Shown: one piece after another, positions 32,703-41,933 of the stretch
Numbering within the stretch: the stretch's first letter is position 1
Layout of the letters: each line of letters begins with the position of its first letter
Source of the DNA: JAGNRR01 sp964389575
Lineage (GTDB): Bacteria; Bacteroidota; Bacteroidia; Chitinophagales; Chitinophagaceae
Direction: 5' to 3'
DNA length: 64,000 nt
NCBI GenBank assembly: GCA_964389575.1
Contig: CAYMFF010000001.1
Span: 16,557 to 80,556, forward strand
Translations under genes and position numbers: made by a program
The notes under the pieces: model-generated
Database searches by the model: none
Told to the model about the DNA's origin: nothing
What the model saw: only the letters and a program-made list of their open reading frames with translations

Positions 32703-34634
32703 ATGAACATTTTAGACATTAAATATTGTACTCAAGATTTACGCTTTGAAGAAGAAGCTTACAAAAATTTTGAGACCTATGAACAGGAGTTGAAAACATA
32801 TTTTCTGGAACAGCCGGATGGCTATGAAATTTTTGAGGACTTGAAATTGCGAATCTGCGAGATGCTGCAATCCAAAATGAAGATATCGGGAAATGCGATT
32901 TCAACGGAAGATATTGAAGATATTAAAAAAAGTATTGGCCATGTCAAGCAGTTAGAAGAAGATATAGAGGGGGAAGAAATGGTGGAACAAGAACCACAGG
33001 TGACTTATCGCGATAAAAAATTATACCGTAGTGAAAATGAAAAATTTATTGGTGGCGTCTGTGGAGGATTGGGTAATTATTTTTCGATTGATCCGTTAGC
33101 CTTTAGGTTGTTATTTGTTTTGGTAGCTCTTTTCAGCAAGGGGATTGGGGTTATTGTCTATGCAGTATTCTGGATAGCACTCCAACCCAAAGTGCTTCCA
33201 GTTAATCTTACTAAAAGACTTTATCGTAATGGCGCCGATAAGGTGATAGCAGGTGTTTGTGGCGGTTTAGCTTCTTTTTTCAAAACGGAAGCATGGATTA
33301 TACGAGTAATATTTTTAAGCCCTTTGATACTGAATGTTTCTTCAGGGATGTTCAATTTTGGTTTTAATGTTTTTAATGGATCAGCCATGGGCTTTTCGAT
33401 TATTGCCTACATAATTTTGTGGATTACTACCAAAGAATCAGAAACAGCCACTGAGGAATTATTGGCTCGTGGTGAGGACATAAATATAAATAGTATTAGT
33501 GAAGAGTCAGAGCGGGTTCATACCAATCCGGATAGCAACTCAGGGTTTAATAACTTACTGAGAGTTGTTGCTTTTGTAGTGATTGGGTGTGCATTAATCT
33601 TTATAGTATTTATGCTTATTCTGTTGGTTTTTGGATCTGCATTTATGTGGCCATTGACTAATTCGGTATTAAATACAGGTCTTTTGAAATGGCTAGGAGG
33701 TTTAAGCGTAGTTTTCTTTTTGATTCTTCCATTAGTTGGTTTTGTAATTTGGGCGGTTAGAAGATTTAATGGTTCTAAAAGTCCGAATAAAACGTTGCGC
33801 ACAAGTTTTGGAGGTTTGTGGGGACTTGGTTTTGCTTCTGCTATCGCTTTCGGATTTTTACTTTATTCCGAACTTCGAACAGAAGCTACCATCACTGAAA
33901 CAGTAAGCATTCCTGTACAAGGTGATACATTACATGTATCTAAGCTTCAAGAAGAATTCGGTAATGGTATTAAAGTAACTGGACTAAAAACCTTGTTTAA
34001 GAATTTTTACAGAAAAGATAATGAGAAGCAATATTCTAAGATTATTTCTTTTGATAGAAAAGAAAGTGAAGATGATCGGTTCTATGTGGAAATAGAAAAG
34101 TCTGCTTCTGGAAGTGGAAATAAAGGAGCTGTCAAAAATGCCAAGTTGGCATCGGTAGAAAATGAATTTGTCAATAACGAATTTAAGATTGCCAAATACG
34201 TCAGTTTGCCGAAAGATGAACCTTTTCGATTTCAGCATGCTAAAGTGACCTTTTATGTTCCTAAGGATAAAGTATTAGATGTGGACCCCAAGATTAAACG
34301 ATTTAAAAAACGAAAACGTAATATTCATATCAATGCTGACTGGGATGATTTAGATAAAGAAACAAAGGAAGAAATAGAAGAAAGTGTTGAAGAGGCAATG
34401 GATGAAGTAGGAGAAGCATTGGAAGAAATTGGCGATGCCATGGAAGAAGTAGGTGTTTCAATCGAAAAAGCGGGTGATGAAATAGGAAATGTTGATGTTA
34501 AGATAGAAAAAGCAGAAAAAGAGACCGAAGCTAAACTAAGAATAGAAAAACAAAAACTTCGGATAAAAAAGGAGCAACTGAAATTGGAAGAGTTGCAGCG
34601 TTCCATAGATAAATCCAAAACATTAGAAGAATAA
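32703..34634 (+). CDS. PspC-domain envelope protein with two PspC modules and charged C-terminal coiled coil
   Basis: 643 residues. A helical N-terminal region (about residues 1-85) is followed by two PspC modules, at about 100-160 (RSENEKFIGGVCGGLGNYF and its helix) and 175-240 (NGADKVIAGVCGGLASFF). Further helices follow around 280-390. The C-terminal 100 residues are extremely acidic and lysine-rich with heptad-like repeats (EEIGDAMEEVGVSIEKAG), predicted as a coiled coil. PspC domains act at the inner membrane in phage-shock-type responses. It is cotranscribed with padR. How the two modules cooperate is unknown. Confidence 0.88.
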   Translation: MNILDIKYCTQDLRFEEEAYKNFETYEQELKTYFLEQPDGYEIFEDLKLRICEMLQSKMKISGNAISTEDIEDIKKSIGHVKQLEEDIEGEEMVEQEPQVTYRDKKLYRSENEKFIGGVCGGLGNYFSIDPLAFRLLFVLVALFSKGIGVIVYAVFWIALQPKVLPVNLTKRLYRNGADKVIAGVCGGLASFFKTEAWIIRVIFLSPLILNVSSGMFNFGFNVFNGSAMGFSIIAYIILWITTKESETATEELLARGEDININSISEESERVHTNPDSNSGFNNLLRVVAFVVIGCALIFIVFMLILLVFGSAFMWPLTNSVLNTGLLKWLGGLSVVFFLILPLVGFVIWAVRRFNGSKSPNKTLRTSFGGLWGLGFASAIAFGFLLYSELRTEATITETVSIPVQGDTLHVSKLQEEFGNGIKVTGLKTLFKNFYRKDNEKQYSKIISFDRKESEDDRFYVEIEKSASGSGNKGAVKNAKLASVENEFVNNEFKIAKYVSLPKDEPFRFQHAKVTFYVPKDKVLDVDPKIKRFKKRKRNIHINADWDDLDKETKEEIEESVEEAMDEVGEALEEIGDAMEEVGVSIEKAGDEIGNVDVKIEKAEKETEAKLRIEKQKLRIKKEQLKLEELQRSIDKSKTLEE

Positions 34635-34711
34635 GGTAACGATTTGGTAATCTACAATAGAAGAAATGACCAAGGTCTTTATTAGCTTTGCTTTCAAAAT
34701 TACGATAAGCA

Positions 34712-35377
34712 GTGAACCCTAAAGTTCTATTAGTAGACGATGAACAAGATATTTTAGATATCCTTTCTTTCAATTTACAAAAGGAAAACTATGATGTTCG
34801 CACAGCCACCAATGGCCAAGATGCTCTTATCGAGGCGCAGTCTTTTCTGCCAGATTTAATTGTTCTGGATAGGATGATGCCCATCATGAATGGTGTAGAA
34901 ACCTGTAAAGAAATTAGAAAAGTGTCTTCTTTAAAAGAAACGGCTGTAGTTTTCCTAACAGCATTGGCAGATGAAGAGAACGAAATACTGGGTTTAGAAG
35001 TTGGTGCCGATGATTATATCTCTAAACCGATAAAGCCTAAATTGTTTTTGTCTAAAGTGAAAGCAATCTTGCGCAGATTAAATCATAAGGAAGAGTTGAT
35101 TGTTCATGGAGATGTTGAAATAGACCGCGAAAAATTTATTGTACGAAATAAGGGTGAGGAGTTCTTACTTCCTCGTAAAGAGTTTGAGCTATTGGCGTTA
35201 TTGGCTTCTAAACCAGGTAAAGTATTTCTGCGACAGGAAATTCTGGATAAAGTATGGGGGCGTGAAGTTATAGTTGGCGATCGTACCATTGACGTTCACG
35301 TGCGTAAAATTCGAAAAAAAATGAATAGTGATTTGATTCACACCGTAAAAGGAGTAGGATATAAGTTCGAATTATAG
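34712..35377 (+). CDS. OmpR/PhoB-family response regulator
   Basis: A 221-residue two-component regulator. The receiver domain carries the acidic pair Asp9-Asp10, the phospho-acceptor Asp53 in VLDRMMPIMNG, and the switch residues in TALADE and YISKPIK. The C-terminal winged helix is the OmpR type (GREVIVGDRTIDVHVRKIR). The start is a GTG at 34712. It is 16 nt upstream of a histidine kinase gene and forms a pair with it; PhoB-like phosphate control is possible but not proven. Confidence 0.95.
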   Translation: MNPKVLLVDDEQDILDILSFNLQKENYDVRTATNGQDALIEAQSFLPDLIVLDRMMPIMNGVETCKEIRKVSSLKETAVVFLTALADEENEILGLEVGADDYISKPIKPKLFLSKVKAILRRLNHKEELIVHGDVEIDREKFIVRNKGEEFLLPRKEFELLALLASKPGKVFLRQEILDKVWGREVIVGDRTIDVHVRKIRKKMNSDLIHTVKGVGYKFEL

Positions 35378-35393
35378 TCAGAAGAGATTATTT

Positions 35394-36443
35394 TTGAAAG
35401 TAGTGTATTTAGGTACTAAAAATCTGTCCTACAAACAACTAGCAGCTATCATGGCTGTAGCAATTGCCATTTTTGGTGGATTGTTGGTTTGGGTGACTTC
35501 TTCAAAATGGTATTATGGTTTCTTTGCGCTTTTTGCGTTTTTTCTTTTCACTTTTTATTTATTGTCTTTTCTATTAGATCGGTTTATTAATCGAAAAATT
35601 AAAGTAATATATAAGTTGATATCCAAAGAAAAGGCTTCTATAAAAATCGAAGGAGAAAATTTTGACAAAACGATAGATGAGGTAAAAGAAGATGTAGAAA
35701 AGTGGGCCGTGGAGAAACGAGGAGAAATTGTGCGATTACAAAATAATGAGTCTTTTAGAAAAGAGTTTTTAATGAATTTGGCACATGAACTGAGAACACC
35801 CATTTTTGCCATACAAGGGTATATTTCTACTTTGTTAGATGGAGAAATTGAAAACCCTGAAGTCAATGTTCGTTTTTTAGAGAATGCCTCGCGAAGTACA
35901 GATCGTTTAAGTGCACTCGTTGATGATTTGCGAGAAATATCACATTACGAAAGTCAGCAAATTCGTTTGGAAAAAAACGCTTTCAGTATTCAAAAACTAG
36001 TAAAAAAAGTATTCGTAGAATTACAACCTTTAGCTGAGGAGAAAAACATTTCATTGAGTATCAAAAAAGGTTGTGAAGGTGATTTTTTTGTTTGGGCTGA
36101 TGCAGTACGTATTGAGCAAGTATTAAACAACCTGGTGCAAAACGCGATTAAATATGGACATCAAGATGGTCATGTCTTGGCTGGGATTTACTTAGTTGGC
36201 AAAAAGGAAATTCTTATAGAAATTGCAGATAATGGTATGGGGATGAAACCTGATCAGAGCATTCGTGCTTTTGAGCGATTCTTTCGAACTGATGAAGCCA
36301 GAGCAGTAGATAAGTTAGGTAATGGCTTAGGTTTGGCTATTGTCAAACATATCATTGAAGCCCATGAGCATACTATTAGTTGCAGAAGTGAAATCGGCCT
36401 AGGAACAACCTTTAGTTTTACCCTAGACCGAGATCAAGATTGA
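35394..36443 (+). CDS. Sensor histidine kinase (PhoR-like)
   Basis: A 349-residue membrane kinase. Two N-terminal helices (about residues 16-60) with almost no extracytoplasmic loop are followed by a HisKA dimerisation domain with His131 in the H-box MNLAHELRTPIFAIQGY. The N-box (VLNNLVQNAIKYG) and G-boxes (IADNGMGM and GNGLGLAIVKH) form the ATP-binding domain. There is no large sensor domain, so it likely senses through the membrane or a partner protein. It starts at a TTG (35394) and pairs with the response regulator. Confidence 0.93.
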   Translation: MKVVYLGTKNLSYKQLAAIMAVAIAIFGGLLVWVTSSKWYYGFFALFAFFLFTFYLLSFLLDRFINRKIKVIYKLISKEKASIKIEGENFDKTIDEVKEDVEKWAVEKRGEIVRLQNNESFRKEFLMNLAHELRTPIFAIQGYISTLLDGEIENPEVNVRFLENASRSTDRLSALVDDLREISHYESQQIRLEKNAFSIQKLVKKVFVELQPLAEEKNISLSIKKGCEGDFFVWADAVRIEQVLNNLVQNAIKYGHQDGHVLAGIYLVGKKEILIEIADNGMGMKPDQSIRAFERFFRTDEARAVDKLGNGLGLAIVKHIIEAHEHTISCRSEIGLGTTFSFTLDRDQD

Positions 36444-36459
36444 TTTGTGTAATAATATC

Positions 36460-37467
36460 TTAAAATCTACTTTTCGTATAGCGCAATGCTTTCAAAGAAG
36501 GTTTCATTACAAAAGCCTTATTGAAATACGTTTCAGCTTTACTCGTTTTTCCTTCTTTGTAATAGGTCATACCAAAAGCATACATTAAATCGCCGTCAGT
36601 AGGATTCGTTTCTTGCATTTTGGTAATTAAATCTCGCGCTTCTTTGAATCGTCCCATTCGGTTGTAACAGTCCGCGATGTCCAGATTTAAATTTTTATCA
36701 TAAGGCGCACTTTTCTTTGCTTCAAGATAAAATTCTAACGCTGGTTCGTAAGCTTTCAATGCAAAGAATCCTAGGGCGATATTCTCGTTAATTAGTTTGT
36801 GATTATAAAAGCCTTTTTCTTTTGAAGTTAAAAATGCCTTAGTTGCAAGTTTGAAGTTGTTATTATTAAAAAGAGCATTACCATATTCATAATACAAAGT
36901 TGCATTGGGCTCTTTTTTTAATTCTATTAGTTTAGCAAAGTATTCAATAGCTGAATGGTATGCACTCATTTTGTCATACGACTTAGCTATTTTGTGTAAG
37001 GTGTATTCATTAGCCGGTTGAATTTTTTTATAAATATCAATAGCTTTAGGATAATGTTTTACAAAATAAAATGCATCAGCTAATTCTATTTGTTCAGTAG
37101 GATCAGTAGGATTTAATTTTACTGCTTTATCGGCATATTCTACACTTTTAAATTTTTGAGAACTGTAACTGTACATTTTAGCTAGTCGTGTTAAAACTGA
37201 AACATTTTTAGGCTCGCTTTCTAAAATCTTTTCATAAACAGGTAAGGCATTCACATATCTTCTTAATTTATAAGCCGCGTTTGCGTATTCTTTTGCGATA
37301 TTTAAATCATTAGGATTGGCATCTTTAGCTTTTTCAAAAAATTTAATAGCTTCTACCAAATTACCTTTTTGTTTCCATTCTAGTCCTTCTTCAAAGTTCG
37401 TAGAATTCGCGAAACATGTAATTGAGATAAATAGAAAGCTTAGGAGAAGGCAAATTTTTTGTGTCAT
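36460..37467 (-). CDS. Secreted TPR-repeat protein
   Basis: 335 residues with signal peptide MTQKICLLLSFLFISITCFA and about eight TPR units of 34 residues, for example AIKFFEKAKDANPNDLNIA, YVNALPVYEKILESEPKNVS, SVEYADKAVKLNPTDPT and AETYFNKAFVMKPSLKA. It probably acts as a periplasmic scaffold. Similar architectures occur in type IX secretion accessory proteins, but no such assignment is made. The gene is convergent with the histidine kinase gene, 17 nt apart. Confidence 0.78.
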   Translation of the reverse strand: MTQKICLLLSFLFISITCFANSTNFEEGLEWKQKGNLVEAIKFFEKAKDANPNDLNIAKEYANAAYKLRRYVNALPVYEKILESEPKNVSVLTRLAKMYSYSSQKFKSVEYADKAVKLNPTDPTEQIELADAFYFVKHYPKAIDIYKKIQPANEYTLHKIAKSYDKMSAYHSAIEYFAKLIELKKEPNATLYYEYGNALFNNNNFKLATKAFLTSKEKGFYNHKLINENIALGFFALKAYEPALEFYLEAKKSAPYDKNLNLDIADCYNRMGRFKEARDLITKMQETNPTDGDLMYAFGMTYYKEGKTSKAETYFNKAFVMKPSLKALRYTKSRF

Positions 37468-37522
37468 GATACTTGGTTTTCACATAAGATAGTGCGAATA
37501 CCATGCCAATCACAACATATTA

Positions 37523-37921
37523 TTAACTATTTGTATACAAGTATTCTATAATACAATTGACTTCTTCGTCAGATAACCCAGGAAATACAGGCATTGACGC
37601 CTTGTTTTTCCATTCTTGGTAGAGTTTTCTAGTGCGCTTATTTTCTTGCATCAAGGCAGGCGCATTTTTGATATATTTAGTAAGTAAGCTTTTATCAGGC
37701 CAGTTTTGCTTTATATTTTCTAAAACAGGCGCAAGGCCACTCGCTTGATTTTTGTCAAATGCATGACAAACTTTACAATTTGTAGCAAAAAGCACATTTC
37801 CCTTCTGGATAATTTCTTTATTATTAACAGAGTTTGAAAAGGTTTCATTTTCTTGTTCCGAAGAATCGGTTGCACAAGAGAACAAGCAAATAGACAGCAA
37901 GAAAATGAATAAGTACCGCAT
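37523..37921 (-). CDS. c-type cytochrome lipoprotein
   Basis: 132 residues from ATG 37921. The N-terminus MRYLFIFLLSICLFSCATDS has a lipobox with acylated Cys16. The heme-binding motif is Cys49-Lys-Val-Cys52-His53, followed by a CHAFDKNQASGLAP loop and a probable distal ligand Met in NKASMPVFPGLSD. It is a class I mono-heme cytochrome c, likely in the periplasm and attached to a membrane. Its start codon overlaps the lepB stop codon (TAATG), so translation is coupled. Confidence 0.9.
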   Translation of the reverse strand: MRYLFIFLLSICLFSCATDSSEQENETFSNSVNNKEIIQKGNVLFATNCKVCHAFDKNQASGLAPVLENIKQNWPDKSLLTKYIKNAPALMQENKRTRKLYQEWKNKASMPVFPGLSDEEVNCIIEYLYTNS

Positions 37922-39051
37922 TATTTCTCTAATGATTTTATACCTCTGAATAATCTGTTCCAACGCACTTTCCAAAAACCACCGGGTCTATGACTAAACC
38001 AAACAAACCAGGCTTTTCCAACAACATGGTCTTCCGGAACAAAGCCCCAATATCTTGAGTCTGCAGAATTGTGACGATTGTCACCCATTAGCCAATAGTA
38101 GTTCTGTTGAAAAGTATAGTCAGTAGCTACTTTGTCATCTATATAAATCGTGGAGTCCACTACATTTAATTTGTGCCCTTCGTATTCAGTAATAATACTT
38201 TGATATAAAGCAATATTATCTTGACTAAGTGACACGGATTCTCCCGCAGCTGGAATTTGAATCGGTCCATACCAATCTCCATTGTATTTGAAATTTGTAG
38301 TATCGCCCGGAAAAGTTGGAATGAAAGGATATTTTCTGTTTTCAGGAATGTCTTTATCGTATTCTCTTAGCTTATTGACGAGTTGAACATTTGAGTTAGG
38401 AATCGCACTCACTTTTTCAACTTGTTCTTCGGTAAGCGCATAAATATTTCCGGCATCAGGATTGTATTGGGTAACACCTAAGTCGTCCAACAATTCTTGA
38501 TTAATTGATCCTCTATTCGTTGTTTCAACAAGATAATTAAATTGTTGATATTTACATTTATATCCTTTCTCACCATTTATATAAAGAACGCCATCTCTCA
38601 CTTCCAATGAGTCGCCTGGGATACCCACACAACGTTTGATATAATTTTCTTTTTTATCTACTGGTCTTCCGTTTTCATCTTTTGGATAATTAAATACAAC
38701 ATCATCATTACGTTCTATTTTGCTAAAACCTGGCAACCTTTTATAATCCCATTGGACGGCCGTGCTATAAGAATTTCCTCCTATTATCGGCATAGTATTA
38801 TGCACGAATGGAAAAGACAGCGGTGTCATGGGTATTCGCGCACCGTAATGCATTTTGCTTACAAAGAGATAGTCATTTACTAAAAGACTTTTTTCCATAC
38901 TGGGTGTTGGTATAGTATAGGCTTCAAAAAGAAATGTGCGGATTAAGGTAGCTGCTACTACAGCAAAAATTCCAGCATCTAACCATTCACGGGCTACAGA
39001 CTTTTTCTTTTTTTCTTCTTTGTTTTTTTTCTTCCAAAATCGAAGGTTCAT
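37921..39051 (-). CDS. lepB: Signal peptidase I (LepB)
   Basis: A 376-residue type I signal peptidase that removes signal peptides of exported preproteins at the inner membrane. A lysine-rich cytoplasmic N-terminus (KKKNKEEKKKK) precedes one membrane helix (residues 25-42). The catalytic Ser51 is in PTPSMEKSL, and the general base Lys139 in YIKRCVGIPGD. Box E is GDNRHNSADSRYWGFVPEDH. A long insertion of about 130 residues lies between the second strand block and box E, which is usual in this phylum. It is the first of two lepB paralogues here. Confidence 0.95.
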   Translation of the reverse strand: MNLRFWKKKNKEEKKKKSVAREWLDAGIFAVVAATLIRTFLFEAYTIPTPSMEKSLLVNDYLFVSKMHYGARIPMTPLSFPFVHNTMPIIGGNSYSTAVQWDYKRLPGFSKIERNDDVVFNYPKDENGRPVDKKENYIKRCVGIPGDSLEVRDGVLYINGEKGYKCKYQQFNYLVETTNRGSINQELLDDLGVTQYNPDAGNIYALTEEQVEKVSAIPNSNVQLVNKLREYDKDIPENRKYPFIPTFPGDTTNFKYNGDWYGPIQIPAAGESVSLSQDNIALYQSIITEYEGHKLNVVDSTIYIDDKVATDYTFQQNYYWLMGDNRHNSADSRYWGFVPEDHVVGKAWFVWFSHRPGGFWKVRWNRLFRGIKSLEK

Positions 39052-39163
39052 ATCGCTTAAATTTGTTTTTCAAATGTAGGGCTATCAAATCATAATATGT
39101 TCTTAAATAGGGGGTAAATGGCTTTATCGCTATATCAGCGGTGATATAGATTTATAGTGATGG

Positions 39164-39832
39164 CTATTCTGAGAATACGGTTTGTTTAATTGCATCTTCA
39201 GCAACAAATCCCCAAAAACGGGAATCATAACTATTGTCTCGGTTGTCACCTAATACAAAAACGGAGTCTTGCGGAACAATGATGGGTCCAAAATCATTGG
39301 GTGTCCAATCTTTCCCATAGGTAGTTTTAATATCCGGGTGTAAGGTTGAAAGAAAAGAACCAATATCAAAATTGGTACCCTGAATATTGTGAGCAACTGA
39401 ATCAACTACAGTTGTATAAACTCCATAATTTGTAAAATATTCAGATATAGTCGTTGATGCCAGCCCTAAGTCTAATAGACTATCATATGCTATTTCTGGA
39501 ATACAGTAGTAATGCATCAATGTAAGATTTTTGTCTACGTTTTGATTATTGACAAAGAGAATGCCATTTTTTAATTCTACTTTATCACCGGGTAGACCAC
39601 ATAATCTTTTGGTATAAATAGTTCCTTGTTCATCATATTCAAAACAAATGAAATCAAATCGATTGTATTTTTTTAATGATGAAGCAAAAACGATGGAGCC
39701 TTGCTTTAAAGTGGGTTCGTTACTTGGTGTGGGAATGCTATAAATCTCTAGCATGCCAGTGGCTCTTGCGATTGCTATGATAAGAATTAATACAAAAATA
39801 AAAATGCCGGAAGCTATTAATAGTTTTTTCAT
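39164..39832 (-). CDS. Second signal peptidase I paralogue
   Basis: A 222-residue LepB-family protein, much shorter than its neighbour. The N-terminal helix is MKKLLIASGIFIFVLILIIA. The serine is Ser37 in the box PTPSNEPTL, where the usual Met after Ser is Asn. Lys75 lies in YTKRLCGLPGD. Box E is GDNRDNSYDSRFWGFV. It therefore has both dyad residues and is likely active, with altered substrate preference possible. It begins four nt after priA, so it is read from the priA promoter, and precedes lepB by 112 nt. Confidence 0.88.
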   Translation of the reverse strand: MKKLLIASGIFIFVLILIIAIARATGMLEIYSIPTPSNEPTLKQGSIVFASSLKKYNRFDFICFEYDEQGTIYTKRLCGLPGDKVELKNGILFVNNQNVDKNLTLMHYYCIPEIAYDSLLDLGLASTTISEYFTNYGVYTTVVDSVAHNIQGTNFDIGSFLSTLHPDIKTTYGKDWTPNDFGPIIVPQDSVFVLGDNRDNSYDSRFWGFVAEDAIKQTVFSE

Positions 39833-39836
39833 TTTC

Positions 39837-41873
39837 TTAAGGATCTACATCTAAAATAACTCGAACAGAACCGTAATTTCTCATGCTCGTTAATTTATTA
39901 ATGGCATCGTAAATGTTTTCTTTTACTTGATTTATAGCTTGAGTAGATTTTGGTAACTTAATAAGAATCTCTTGTAAATACTGATTCCGTATTCTTGCCA
40001 CTGGTGGTTCAGCAGGGCCAATGAGATGAATGTTTTCGAGTTTGGTAAGTTCGGCAACTAACGACATAGCTGATTCAAATGCACTGCTTTTATCTTTATG
40101 TTTTAAAGTGATTCGTATCAATTTTACAAAAGGAGGGTAAACAAAATCATGACGGTGTTGTTGTTCTAATTTATAGAAATTATTGTAATCATGTTGCTGA
40201 ACCAATTTAATAATTGGGTGGTCTGCTCGGTGTGTTTGAATGAGTACTTTGCCCAAATCGTCTTTTCTGCCAGCGCGTCCACTCACTTGTTCTAATAATT
40301 GAAATACGCGTTCGTTCACACGATAATCAGGAAAGGATAAAAGGCTGTCAGCGCTTAGCACACCCACTAAGTTTACATGTTCAAAGTCCAAGCCTTTAAC
40401 GACCATTTGCGTACCCACTAATATGTCTATTTGACGATGCTCAAAACTAGTAATGAGTTCTTTAAATTTATTTTTTTGTTTCAATGCGTCCCAATCAAAT
40501 CTTGCCACTCGTGCATTTGGAAATTGTTGTTTGATCTCTTCTTCAATTTTTTCCGTTCCAAAACTTTTGGTTGTCACCTGATTACTATTGCAAGTAGGAC
40601 AGACCACCACATATGGATAAACCGTCCCACAATAGTGACAATGCAATTTGTCTGATTGCTTATGATAGGTCAGTGAAACATCGCAATGTTCGCAATGCGG
40701 CACATAGCCACAAGAAAGACAAAGAATAAAAGGAGAGTACCCACGTCTGTTTTGAAAAAGGATAATTTGTTTTCTAGCTTCTAATGATTTTTTCATTTCG
40801 GCTAGTAGCGATAATGAAAACAAGCCCTGCATTTCTTTGTCTTCATATGCTTTTTTTAAATCAATAATATCTACCGAGGGCATTTTGCCCGCTCCAAATC
40901 GTTCGTTTAATTCTACTAGCGCATATTTGTTTTGAGTGGCATTGAAATAGGAAATAACAGATGGCGTTGCACTGCCTAGTATAACATTGGCTTGCATTTT
41001 TTTAGCAAGAACGAGTGCTGTGTCTCGGGCATTATATCTTGGTGCTGGTTCGTTTTGTTTGTAAGAAGTATCGTGTTCTTCATCGATTATTATTAAACCC
41101 AGTTTCTGAAAAGGAAGTAGGAGGGATGAGCGGGCACCAAGGACAATCTTGCATTCACCGCTTAGTGTTTTTTGCCAAATCTCAACACGTTCTTGGTTTC
41201 CAAATCGAGAATGATAGATTCCAATTTGTTTGCCAAATTTTGCTTGCAGCCGCTTGATAATCTGTGCTGTAAGCGCAATTTCAGGAAGTAGATATAATAC
41301 TTGTTTTCCATCGGATATTGCTTTTTCTATTAGTTTGAAATAGATATGTGTTTTCCCACTACCTGTTATGCCTTTAAGCAAAACAGTTTGACCATTGTCA
41401 AAATGCTTATTGGTTTCTTCAAGAGCTCTAAGTTGTTCTTGACTCAAGGTGATTTCGGTTTCAATATTCACTTTAGAAAAATGAATTCGATCGGTTCGCA
41501 TTTTCTCCAAGCGTAACACATTTTTCTGAACTAAGGTTTTAAGTTGCGTGCCCGATGCATTTGAGTTGGCAAGTAGCTCTTTTTGGAATACAATGTCTTT
41601 CGTTTCGCTTAAATGCAAAAATTGAAGAACTATATTTTGTTGTTTTGGAGCTTTGTCTAAACTGTTTAATAATGCTTGCAAGGCATCATTTGTTTCATAG
41701 CCGTCTTCTAGGAATACAACATTCTCATATTTTGGGATAAATCGATCTTTTAATTTTTGCTGAACATCAATATACCCTTTGTCTAGGAGCTTAGAGATAA
41801 CTTTACGAGCGGATGCTTGCGGAAAGATTTTTTGAATCTCACTTAGCTTAAATCCAGACTCGTTTTTACTCAT
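39837..41873 (-). CDS. priA: PriA helicase lacking the N-terminal 3'-DNA-binding domain
   Basis: 678 residues. PriA restarts stalled replication forks. The winged-helix remnant (about residues 1-130), the helicase core with Walker A GITGSGKTHIY (168-178) and Walker B IIDEEHDTSYKQ, and the paired zinc-binding cysteines (CLSCGYVPHCEHC and CHYCGT...CPTC) are intact. Typical Bacteroidota PriA is about 810-830 residues, so roughly 140 N-terminal residues forming the 3'-BD are missing. A stop codon is immediately upstream in frame and only 100 bp separate it from mqnE. A perfect -7 box sits five nt before the ATG, so this short form seems to be the intended product. Confidence 0.9.
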   Translation of the reverse strand: MSKNESGFKLSEIQKIFPQASARKVISKLLDKGYIDVQQKLKDRFIPKYENVVFLEDGYETNDALQALLNSLDKAPKQQNIVLQFLHLSETKDIVFQKELLANSNASGTQLKTLVQKNVLRLEKMRTDRIHFSKVNIETEITLSQEQLRALEETNKHFDNGQTVLLKGITGSGKTHIYFKLIEKAISDGKQVLYLLPEIALTAQIIKRLQAKFGKQIGIYHSRFGNQERVEIWQKTLSGECKIVLGARSSLLLPFQKLGLIIIDEEHDTSYKQNEPAPRYNARDTALVLAKKMQANVILGSATPSVISYFNATQNKYALVELNERFGAGKMPSVDIIDLKKAYEDKEMQGLFSLSLLAEMKKSLEARKQIILFQNRRGYSPFILCLSCGYVPHCEHCDVSLTYHKQSDKLHCHYCGTVYPYVVVCPTCNSNQVTTKSFGTEKIEEEIKQQFPNARVARFDWDALKQKNKFKELITSFEHRQIDILVGTQMVVKGLDFEHVNLVGVLSADSLLSFPDYRVNERVFQLLEQVSGRAGRKDDLGKVLIQTHRADHPIIKLVQQHDYNNFYKLEQQHRHDFVYPPFVKLIRITLKHKDKSSAFESAMSLVAELTKLENIHLIGPAEPPVARIRNQYLQEILIKLPKSTQAINQVKENIYDAINKLTSMRNYGSVRVILDVDP

Positions 41874-41878
41874 TCATT

Positions 41879-41886
41879 CAAATATA
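41879..41886 (-). promoter_or_regulatory. -7 promoter box for priA
   Basis: Minus-strand TATATTTG matches the TAnnTTTG consensus and ends five nt before the priA ATG, supporting the short start. Confidence 0.55.
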
Positions 41887-41933
41887 TTATTTGATTCTGT
41901 GATGAGCTAATTTGATGATTCGATAATCATTTA

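Noticed and set aside
39164..39832. The short LepB as a truncated pseudogene
   Set aside because: Catalytic Ser37 and Lys75, the N-terminal helix and box E are all present and the frame is intact, so it is a compact paralogue rather than a broken gene.
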